A stretch of DNA of 64,000 nt from Sphingomonas sp. SORGH_AS_0950 (GTDB lineage: Bacteria > Pseudomonadota > Alphaproteobacteria > Sphingomonadales > Sphingomonadaceae), in NCBI RefSeq assembly GCF_030818415.1, contig NZ_JAUTAE010000001.1, forward strand, positions 3,994,001 to 4,058,000, read 5' to 3'. A program made the position numbers and the translations under genes. How positions within the stretch are numbered: the stretch's first letter is position 1; every line of letters starts with the position of its first letter. Shown here in pieces: positions 37,572 through 44,446 of the stretch. The notes below the pieces were generated by a model. It did not search any database. It was not told where the DNA came from and was given only the letters and a program-made list of their open reading frames with translations.

Positions 37572-38963
37572 TCACTCCTTGTCGAGCGCAGGGGCGGGGG
37601 TGATGCCCGCCGCGCGTTGCGGGGTGGAGGCGGGCTCGGTCTCGTGCGCCTCCGGCGGCTTGGCCATCAGGCGGAGCAGGTAATAGGTGCCCGCCCCGAA
37701 GACGACGAAATACACGACCACGAAGGTCAGCAGCGACGTCGCGACCGCCGATGCCCTGAGCGGCGAATGCGACTGGGCGGTCAGCAGATAGCCATAGACG
37801 GTGAAGGGCTGGCGGCCGACTTCGGTCGTGATCCAGCCCGCGATCACCGCGACGAAGCCGGACGGCCCCATGGCGATCGCGAGGCGGTGCAGCGGCGTCC
37901 AGTCATAGAGCTTGCGACGGAACCGGGCCGCCAGGCTCGCCAGCCCCAGCAACAGCATGACCATGCCCAGCCCGACCATCACGCGAAACGACCAGAACAG
38001 GATCGCCACGGGCGGCTCGCGGTCGTCGGCGACGGTGTCCAGACCGGCGAGCGGCGCATTAAGATCGTGCTTCAGGACGAGCGAGGACGCCTTGGGCACC
38101 TCTATCGCATAGTCGATATGCTTCGTGGCCGGGTTCGGAATGCCGAACAGGATCAGCGGCGCGCCGTCGGGATGGCTGTCATAATGCCCCTCCATCGCCA
38201 TGATCTTGGCCGGCTGATGCTCCAGCGTGTTCAGCCCGTGCGCGTCGCCCGCCAGGATCTGGGCGGGGGCGGCGATCGCGACCATCCACATCGCCATCGA
38301 GAACATCTTGCGCGCGCCCGGATTGGTCCGGTCCTTCAACAGGTGCCACCCGCCCACCGCGCCGACGACAAGCGAGGTGGTGAGATAGGCGGCGATGACG
38401 ACGTGCAGCAGGCGATAGGGGAAGCTGGGGTTGAAGATGATCGGAAGCCACGACCCGGCGGGGACGAACTGCCCCTGCGCGTTGATCGCGAACCCGGTCG
38501 GGGTGTGCATCCAGCTGTTGGTGCTGATGATCCAGGTGGCGGAAATGAAGGTGCCGAGCGCCACCATGCAGGTCGCGAAGAAATGGAGCCGCGGCCCGAC
38601 CTTGGTGATGCCGAACAGCATGACGCCCAGGAACCCCGCCTCCAGGAAGAAGGCGGTCAGCACTTCATAGGCCATGAGCGGGCCGACGATGGGCCCCGCC
38701 TTTTCGGAGAAGACCGACCAGTTGGTGCCGAACTGGTAGGACATGACGATGCCCGACACCACGCCCATGCCGAAGGCCACGGCGAAGATCTTCAGCCAAT
38801 AGCGATAGAGATTGGCATAGACGCCGCGTCCGGTCCGCAGCCAAAGCCCCTCCAGCACCATCAGGAAACTGGCCAGCCCGATCGAAAAGGCCGGGAATAT
38901 GAAGTGGAAGGAAACCGTGAACGCGAATTGCGCACGGGCCAGTAACAGGGCTTGGTCACCCAT
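37572..38963 (-). CDS. cioA: Cytochrome bd-type (CIO) oxidase subunit I
   Basis: A 463-residue subunit I with haem-ligand helices and family motifs SYQFGTNWSVFSE, FFLEAGFLGVMLFG and LEHQPAKIMAMEGHY. The Q-loop is short compared with the cydA at the left edge (it passes directly through VPKASSLVLKHDLNAPL to the next helix), which is the form of the cyanide-insensitive oxidases of Pseudomonas and Gluconobacter. GWITTEVGRQP is near residue 390. The ATG at 38963 has AAGGAG 6 nt upstream. No FNR-type palindrome was found upstream, so its control seems separate from the first oxidase. Confidence 0.92.
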   Translation of the reverse strand: MGDQALLLARAQFAFTVSFHFIFPAFSIGLASFLMVLEGLWLRTGRGVYANLYRYWLKIFAVAFGMGVVSGIVMSYQFGTNWSVFSEKAGPIVGPLMAYEVLTAFFLEAGFLGVMLFGITKVGPRLHFFATCMVALGTFISATWIISTNSWMHTPTGFAINAQGQFVPAGSWLPIIFNPSFPYRLLHVVIAAYLTTSLVVGAVGGWHLLKDRTNPGARKMFSMAMWMVAIAAPAQILAGDAHGLNTLEHQPAKIMAMEGHYDSHPDGAPLILFGIPNPATKHIDYAIEVPKASSLVLKHDLNAPLAGLDTVADDREPPVAILFWSFRVMVGLGMVMLLLGLASLAARFRRKLYDWTPLHRLAIAMGPSGFVAVIAGWITTEVGRQPFTVYGYLLTAQSHSPLRASAVATSLLTFVVVYFVVFGAGTYYLLRLMAKPPEAHETEPASTPQRAAGITPAPALDKE

Positions 38964-39085
38964 GGCGAACTCCTTGTCTCGGGCGCGCCGTCGGGGCGCG
39001 TGACAACACGGCATGGCTTTCGCCACGCGGCAAAGAAAATGCGTCGGTGCGTTCGGTCCGGCGGACCGGATCGGATCAAATCAAC

Positions 39086-40486
39086 TCAGATCAGCGATAT
39101 CTTTCGCGTGGCGTCCGGCGCGATCATCGCACCGAGCAACCGCAAGCCTCGCTCCAGCCGGTCGTGGGACAGCATCCCGCCGATCGACACCCGCAGCGCC
39201 GAGGACACCGCCGAACGATCGACCGCAAAGGCCTCGCCGGGGATGGCCGACAGGCCATGCGGACGGACCGTCTGCGCGATCGATCCGGCGTCCGCATCGG
39301 CGGGCAGCGGAACCCAAAGATGATAGCCTTCGTCCTGCATATGATAGCTCCCCTTGGGCAGGCATTTGCGCACCATCGCCTGGCGGGCCTGCGCCTCCCT
39401 TCGCACCGCCGCCACCAGGCGCGCGAAGGTGTCGCCGCCCGCCCAGTCCGCGACCGCCGCGGCATTGAGGGGCGGGGCCATGATCGCGGTTTCGTGCATG
39501 TCCGCCGCCAGTCGCCAGGCCTTGGCGATGTCGGGCACATGCAGCCAGGCGACGCGCAGGCCCGGCGACAGGATTTTCGACACGCTGGCGATATGCCATG
39601 TCCGGTCGGGGGCGAAGGATGCGATCGGCGCGAGCGGCCGTTCCGGCAGCAGTCCATAGGCGTCGTCCTCGATCACCATCAGCCCGTGCCGCTCCGCCAC
39701 CTCGGCGATGGCGCGGCGACGATCCAGGCCCATGGTCGCGGTCGTCGGATTGTCGTTGGTCGGCACGATATAGACGGCGCGTATCGTTCCCGCGCGGCAG
39801 GCGGCGTCCAGCGCGTCGGGGAGCATCCCCTGGGCATCCACCGAAACCGGCTGGAGCAGCACGCCGTAGCGCCGCGCCAGAGCCAGGAGGCCCGGATAGG
39901 CGAACGGCGCCACCGCCACGCGATCGCCCGCCGCCAACTCGGCCCCGAAAAACGCATGCAGCGCCTGTTGGCCACCGGCGGCGAGCAGGACCATGTCCTC
40001 CTGCGTGGCGATGCCGCGCCGCCGCAGCAACGCCGCCCCGGCTTCGCGCAGCGACGGCAGGCCGCCGGTCGGCTGATACTGGAACAGCGCGCCGCCGTCC
40101 GGCCCGCCGAGCAGGGCGGCGGTCGTCTGGCGAAAGGCATCGACCAGCTCTCCACCGGGGAGTTCGGGCGGCGCATTCATGCCCGGATCGATCCGCTCGA
40201 CCAAAGGAGGCCGCGCCATGTCGGGTGCGGCGGATCGGACGGGCTGTTCGCGCACGAAGCTGCCCCGGCGGCCATCCCCCTCGATCAGCCCGAGCCGCTG
40301 CGCCTCGCCATAGGCCCGCGTCACCGTCGTCAGGTCGACCCCCAGCGTCTCCGCCAGCGCGCGTTGCGGCGGCAGGCGATCCCCCGGTCCCAGCATTCCG
40401 GCCTCGATATCGCGCGCCAGTGCGTCCGCAATCGCCAGATATTTGGGTCCGGATGACGAATCGATATCGGGTGTCCAGCTTTGCAT
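39086..40486 (-). CDS. MocR-type regulator (GntR helix-turn-helix fused to PLP aminotransferase domain)
   Basis: A 466-residue fusion: a GntR winged helix (about residues 12-80, including LPPQRALAETLGVDLTTVTR) and a fold-type I aminotransferase domain, with IVPTNDNPTT, IEDDAYGLL and the PLP Lys in ASVSKILSPGLRVAW. MocR regulators sense PLP, amino acids or amines and bind direct repeats upstream of their targets. The ATG at 40486 is 22 bp from two TCCATGCA repeats that recur upstream of the DUF983 gene, so autoregulation is likely. Confidence 0.88.
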   Translation of the reverse strand: MQSWTPDIDSSSGPKYLAIADALARDIEAGMLGPGDRLPPQRALAETLGVDLTTVTRAYGEAQRLGLIEGDGRRGSFVREQPVRSAAPDMARPPLVERIDPGMNAPPELPGGELVDAFRQTTAALLGGPDGGALFQYQPTGGLPSLREAGAALLRRRGIATQEDMVLLAAGGQQALHAFFGAELAAGDRVAVAPFAYPGLLALARRYGVLLQPVSVDAQGMLPDALDAACRAGTIRAVYIVPTNDNPTTATMGLDRRRAIAEVAERHGLMVIEDDAYGLLPERPLAPIASFAPDRTWHIASVSKILSPGLRVAWLHVPDIAKAWRLAADMHETAIMAPPLNAAAVADWAGGDTFARLVAAVRREAQARQAMVRKCLPKGSYHMQDEGYHLWVPLPADADAGSIAQTVRPHGLSAIPGEAFAVDRSAVSSALRVSIGGMLSHDRLERGLRLLGAMIAPDATRKISLI

Positions 40487-40507
40487 GGGGGTTTCCCTAT
40501 TTCTATA

Positions 40508-40530
40508 TCCATGCAATGTCCATGCATAAT
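40508..40530. promoter_or_regulatory. Putative MocR operator (direct repeats)
   Basis: TCCATGCA occurs at 40508-40515 and again at 40519-40526, 11 bp apart, or about one helical turn on the same face. The second copy continues as CCATGCATAAT. The same motif is present near 41322, upstream of the two small genes. Confidence 0.5.
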
Positions 40531-40554
40531 TCATGGGCTGGATATTTTGTCCGG

Positions 40555-40902
40555 TCAGTCGCGGTGCAGCTCGAACGCCTCACGGCCCGCCAGCGCGGCG
40601 CGAGCCATGGCGCCCCCGTCATGCACGGCCAGCGGTTCGCTATGCGGGTGCGCTTCCCACAGGGTTTCGTCGGCATAGCATCGCAGGGCGCGTTCCAGCC
40701 GCTGGACCTTTGCGGCCATGCCGCAGAGCGCAAGAAGCGCGACGCGGACTTCCGGGAAATCGTCTCCGCCGCCCGCCCGGATGATCCTCGCATCCTCGTG
40801 CCGACCGAGGCTTTCCAGCAGTTGCGCCGCCGCGCGGCGGGCCTCCTCCCGCAATTCGCCGGTCACCCGGTCAGTCGCCGAAGCGGTTGTCATCCCGTCC
40901 AT
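40555..40902 (-). CDS. Hypothetical protein, 115 residues
   Basis: I do not recognise this protein. It is mostly charged and helical (REEARRAAAQLLESLGRHED, then VRVALLALCGMAAKVQRLER) with no signal peptide or membrane segment. The C-terminus is rich in Ala, His and Glu. It overlaps the DUF983 gene by about 30 nt and precedes the MocR gene, all on one strand. Start could be 40902 or 40893. It may not be a conserved family. Confidence 0.5.
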   Translation of the reverse strand: MDGMTTASATDRVTGELREEARRAAAQLLESLGRHEDARIIRAGGGDDFPEVRVALLALCGMAAKVQRLERALRCYADETLWEAHPHSEPLAVHDGGAMARAALAGREAFELHRD

Positions 40903-41296
40903 CCATCCGGTTCCAAAGCGCTTCGGTGCCTGCTTCCACCGACCGGTTCACATATTGCGACGCGACCAGCCACCCCTTGATCGGACGCAGCGGCAGGAGG
41001 CAGCCGAGCAGCATCAGCGGCATGGATGTCAGCAGATGGACCCACCAGGGCGGGCTATAGGCGACCTGTATCCACACCACCACGAAGGTCAGCGGGAACG
41101 CGACGATGCACAGCGAGAAGAAGGCCGGCCCGTCATCGGGGGCGGCAAAGCGATAGTTCAGGCCGCAGCATTCGCATTGGGGCGCGAGCTTCAACCAGGA
41201 CGCGAACATCCTGCCCTTGCCGCATCGGGGGCAGAGCCCCTTCCAGCCACTCTTCAAAATCCGGCGAAAGCCGTCGGAAAGGATATTTGCAGGCAT
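40871..41296 (-). CDS. DUF983 family membrane protein
   Basis: A 141-residue protein of the DUF983 type. It begins with a zinc-ribbon-like pair CPRCGKGRMF and CECCGLNY, followed by two transmembrane helices (AFFSLCIVAFPLTFVVVWIQV and LLTSMPLMLLGCLLPL) and the RPIKGWLVASQY motif. Function of the family is unknown. An ATG at 41326 is an alternative start, but it lies within the operator-like repeats and has no ribosome site; neither start has a good one. It heads a three-gene minus-strand run with the hypothetical protein and MocR. Confidence 0.75.
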   Translation of the reverse strand: MPANILSDGFRRILKSGWKGLCPRCGKGRMFASWLKLAPQCECCGLNYRFAAPDDGPAFFSLCIVAFPLTFVVVWIQVAYSPPWWVHLLTSMPLMLLGCLLPLRPIKGWLVASQYVNRSVEAGTEALWNRMDGRDDNRFGD

Positions 41297-41321
41297 AGGA
41301 GCACCATCGCATGGTCGTTTA

Positions 41322-41367
41322 TCCATGCATAATGCATTATGTATGGTTTGTCGAATCTTATGTATGG
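41322..41367. promoter_or_regulatory. Putative MocR operator cluster upstream of the DUF983 gene
   Basis: CCATGCATAA lies at 41323-41332; its inverted variant TTATGTATGG is at 41337-41346 and again at 41358-41367, 21 bp apart. The same decamer is found at 40520-40529 before the MocR gene. The region is AT-rich against a very GC-rich background. Confidence 0.5.
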
Positions 41368-41400
41368 TTGGACGGATTTCCCAAGGGGGCGAACGGGACC

Positions 41401-41459
41401 TGCATCCACTTGGCGATCGCCCCTTGAGATTATCGGGACGCCATCGCCAAGTGGGTGCA
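41401..41459. repeat. Long imperfect inverted repeat 3' of the TolC-like gene
   Basis: Arms TGCATCCACTTGGCGAT (41401-41417) and ATCGCCAAGTGGGTGCA (41443-41459) are complementary over 17 bp, with a single G-U-compatible mismatch and a 25-nt loop. It starts 18 nt after the stop of the TolC-like gene. It could end transcription, but no T-run follows on that strand. Confidence 0.6.
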
Positions 41460-41476
41460 AATCATAAACCCTGGCC

Positions 41477-42928
41477 CTAACGCGCCGGCACGCCGACGAT
41501 AATGGGTGCGGGGGTGCTCAGCGGCGGCGGTTCGCCTCCTCCTACAAAGCGGAACAATTCTGCCATTTTCTGCAATACCCGGAGGCCGCTGACCTGCTTC
41601 TGCGTATAGTTCGAAAGCTGGTTCTGCTTCGCTTGGAATAACGCCTGCTGGCTATCGAGCAGATCGAACACGGACCGCTGACCGGATCGAAACTGTTCGC
41701 GGTAGAGCGTTACCACCTTTTGAGCAGCATCGATCTGCGATTCGATCGTGGCCATTTTCTCATTGGCTGCCTTGAGCGACTGGAAATCGACTCTCAGATC
41801 CTGTTCGACGTCACGCCGAACTTTCAGCAACTGGTAATCCGCCTCGCGCAGCCTTGCTTCGATCCTGCGTTTCAGCGCCATGTCCGCGCCACCGTTGAGC
41901 AGATTGTAGCTGATCGTGACGACGGCGCGAGCATCGTCGGCGCGTCCCGTGCGACCCAGCACCTCGTAGCGATGGTTGCCCTGGAGATCGAGGCCGATGC
42001 GCGGGAAGAAATTGCCTTTTTGACTGGCAAGCTGACGCTCGATCGAGCGGCGATCCTGGCTCGCCTGCGCCAGATCGGGATTTCGCTGTTCGATCACATC
42101 GACGGCGGAATCGGGGTTGGGCGGCAGGGCCGAGTCGACGGGTGGCAGATCGGTCGCCCGGTCGGGAAGGCGCCCTGTCAAACGGCGATAGGCTTCGCGC
42201 TGCTGTTGAAGCTGACTCTGCGCGTCGAGCAGCAACTGTTGAAGATTGTCCTGTCGGACCTGCGCGCGGCTGACATCCGCGCTGGTCGTGAGCCCCAGAT
42301 CCTTCTGCACCGCGATCATCTTGGACATTTTCGCTTGCGTCTCGATCTCCTCGCCGATCAGGTCGACAAGCTTCTGCTTTTCCAGAACGCCGAGATAGGC
42401 GGATGATATTTCGAACGATATCTGTTCGATCTTCTTGCGCGTGCCCCACCGCGCACTGGCATAAGCGGCGTTCGCGCGCTTGATGTCATTGATCGTGACA
42501 CCGAAGTCCCATAGGTTCTGATGAATATTCAGCACGCCCTCGCGTCGCTGGAGCAGCGAGTCGCTGGCCGCATTCGGTTGGACATATTCGGGACCGCTGG
42601 CCAATGTCATGTCGACCCGGGGAAGATATGCCGCGCGTGCTTCGTTCACGCCATATTTTGCGTCGTCCTGCTGCGCGAGGGCGATCTGGATATCTGGGTT
42701 CTGCTTGAGCGACGCGACGATGGCGTCACGGAGCGACTCCTTCGCTACGGCACTCGGCTGAGCATCAGGCTGAACGGTGGGCGTGGGGGCGAGGGCGGCG
42801 CTGCGCCTCCCGCCTTGCTTGGTCGGCGAGCGTGTCTCCGCGCCACCGGCCTGTGCGGCTATCGCAATTGCAACCCCAAGAACAAGCCCGTTCCCGGCAT
42901 ACCACGACGGCTTGGATTTATTCGTCAT
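41477..42928 (-). CDS. TolC-family outer membrane channel of type I secretion (LapE-like)
   Basis: A 483-residue outer membrane efflux protein with a signal-type N-terminus (NGLVLGVAIAIAAQAGG) and the two TolC repeats of long helices and strands: LRDAIVASLKQNPDIQIALA, then a second copy from about residue 265. Helical parts rich in Q, K and E form the periplasmic tunnel (QLLLDAQSQLQQQREAYRRL, DVEQDLRVDFQSLKAANEK). The ATG at 42928 has a GGGGGGA purine-rich site 9 nt upstream. It is 40 bp downstream of the HlyD-like gene on the same strand and next to the divergent ABC exporter and giant adhesin. It would form the outer membrane exit duct for the adhesin. Confidence 0.87.
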   Translation of the reverse strand: MTNKSKPSWYAGNGLVLGVAIAIAAQAGGAETRSPTKQGGRRSAALAPTPTVQPDAQPSAVAKESLRDAIVASLKQNPDIQIALAQQDDAKYGVNEARAAYLPRVDMTLASGPEYVQPNAASDSLLQRREGVLNIHQNLWDFGVTINDIKRANAAYASARWGTRKKIEQISFEISSAYLGVLEKQKLVDLIGEEIETQAKMSKMIAVQKDLGLTTSADVSRAQVRQDNLQQLLLDAQSQLQQQREAYRRLTGRLPDRATDLPPVDSALPPNPDSAVDVIEQRNPDLAQASQDRRSIERQLASQKGNFFPRIGLDLQGNHRYEVLGRTGRADDARAVVTISYNLLNGGADMALKRRIEARLREADYQLLKVRRDVEQDLRVDFQSLKAANEKMATIESQIDAAQKVVTLYREQFRSGQRSVFDLLDSQQALFQAKQNQLSNYTQKQVSGLRVLQKMAELFRFVGGGEPPPLSTPAPIIVGVPAR

Positions 42929-42968
42929 TGTCGCATTCCCCCCGGAAAGAAAGATTGATGGATCATCG

Positions 42969-44354
42969 TTATTCGCGGAAAGCCCCATCCCGCACGCGGA
43001 TCAGCGGCCCCAAAATATAGCTGAGCACCGTCTGATGACCGGACCGGATGTCTACTTCTGCGGTCATGCCTGGCAGTACGGGCTTTGTTTTGTCGAACCG
43101 GCGCGTATCGGCGCGAAGTCGTACCCGATAATAAAGCTCGCCCTTGGGATCTTGCAGAGCGTCCGCGGAAATATCCTCGACCCTGGCATCGAGCCCGCCG
43201 AAGATGGTGGAATCATACGCGCTGATCTTCACGACCGCCGGTAGGCCAATCCAGATGTTGCCGCGGTCGCGCGGCGAAACGCGCGCTTCGATCATCACGG
43301 CGTCGTCGACGGGCACGATCTCGACAAGAGGCTCGCCCGGCTTGGCGATGCCGCCCAGGGTCTGGACAAGCAGCTTGTTGACATAGCCGTCGGTCGGGGC
43401 GCGAACCTCCTCGCGAAAATTGCGATCCTGAAAGGCGTTGAGCGCGTGCCCGGCCTTGGTCATTTCCAGCCTCAGGGTCGCGGCTTTTTCGCGGGTGTCG
43501 GACAGATATTTCGTCCAGGCTTCGCCGCGCTTCGCCGTCGCCTCCGCAAGCCCGGCCTGGGATTTGGGAATTGACGTGATCGTATCGGAGATACGGGTGC
43601 GGACCTGCTGCAATTCGCCCTGTTTCTCGAGCACGGCATTTTCCGACACCGCTTCGGATGCCAGGGCACGCCGCAGCCGCTCCAGTTGCGTTTCGACCGT
43701 GCCCTCTTCTTTGCGAAGGCTGGCCAGTCGCGCCGTGGAACTCGCGATGTCGGCACGGAAACCCTGGATTTGATGGTCGTATACGCTGATTTGCTGCTGA
43801 ATATCGGCGCGCTGCGACGCAAAGAATGCCTCTTCCGACCGAGCGATATCAGGAGCCAATCGTGCCAGTTCGGGCGGCGCAGTAAAATGATCTGCGCCGG
43901 ATGCTTCGGCTTCAAGGCGAAGGATGCTGATATGTTTCGCTGCAACGTCGGTCTGGGCGTTGTCGAGTTCGGCGTTCGATTGCTGGTTGGATAGGCGCAG
44001 AAGGATATCGCCCTTGCGGACGCGTTGTCCTTCGCGAACCAGAATCTGCTTCACGATCCCGCCTTCCAAATGCTGGACCACCTGGTTTTGGATCGAGGGC
44101 AGGACGCGACCGGTGCCACGCGTGACCTTGTCGATCTGGAACAGCGCCGCCCATAGCAGGAGGCTCGCAAGAGCAACGGCCAGCACTTTCAAGATGTTGA
44201 AAGACTTGGAAGTTTCAATCCTTGCACTCCAAGGTTGAAGTCCGTCTATCCTTGTAAAATTTAGGTTTTCCTGCGTTAAGCCGCCATCGGCACGGAATAT
44301 CCTGCTGATAGAGCATGATAAATCATTCAGAAATCGAGTCATGTGTCTTAGCAT
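42969..44354 (-). CDS. HlyD/LapC-family membrane fusion protein of type I secretion
   Basis: A 461-residue periplasmic adaptor. It has a cytoplasmic N-terminus, one transmembrane helix at about residues 52-75 (FNILKVLAVALASLLLWAAL), a lipoyl half-motif LEGGIVKQILVREGQRVRKG, a long coiled coil (about 115-300) and the second lipoyl half FREEVRAPTDGYVNKLLV, then a beta-barrel region ending PGMTAEVDIRSGHQTVLSYI, the RTX adaptor signature. It links the inner membrane ABC exporter to the TolC-like channel. Start at 44354 or at the ATG 12 nt later; ribosome site is unclear. Confidence 0.9.
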   Translation of the reverse strand: MLRHMTRFLNDLSCSISRIFRADGGLTQENLNFTRIDGLQPWSARIETSKSFNILKVLAVALASLLLWAALFQIDKVTRGTGRVLPSIQNQVVQHLEGGIVKQILVREGQRVRKGDILLRLSNQQSNAELDNAQTDVAAKHISILRLEAEASGADHFTAPPELARLAPDIARSEEAFFASQRADIQQQISVYDHQIQGFRADIASSTARLASLRKEEGTVETQLERLRRALASEAVSENAVLEKQGELQQVRTRISDTITSIPKSQAGLAEATAKRGEAWTKYLSDTREKAATLRLEMTKAGHALNAFQDRNFREEVRAPTDGYVNKLLVQTLGGIAKPGEPLVEIVPVDDAVMIEARVSPRDRGNIWIGLPAVVKISAYDSTIFGGLDARVEDISADALQDPKGELYYRVRLRADTRRFDKTKPVLPGMTAEVDIRSGHQTVLSYILGPLIRVRDGAFRE

Positions 44355-44383
44355 TATTCGAATATGCCCTTGCGGTATCCTGT

Positions 44384-44412
44384 TTGTCTGTGATTTACGC
44401 TTAATATATAAA
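44384..44412 (+). promoter_or_regulatory. Possible sigma70-type promoter for the ABC exporter gene
   Basis: TTGTCT (44384-44389), a 17-bp spacer and TATAAA (44407-44412) lie in an AT-rich gap of the divergent HlyD/ABC exporter pair, about 35 bp before the ABC gene start. Base composition is strikingly AT-rich relative to the surrounding coding DNA. Confidence 0.4.
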
Positions 44413-44446
44413 AAGAGTGTAGATGTGGAGATGAAATGAGGGAATC

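Noticed and set aside
39054..39068. CGGTCCG-G-CGGACCG palindrome between cioA and the MocR gene as a terminator
   Set aside because: The single-base centre cannot form a hairpin loop and no T-run follows; at most it is a protein site, without further support.
38964..39085. FNR-type site upstream of cioAB
   Set aside because: ATCAAATCAACTC-like half-sites are present but are not arranged as an N4-spaced dyad.
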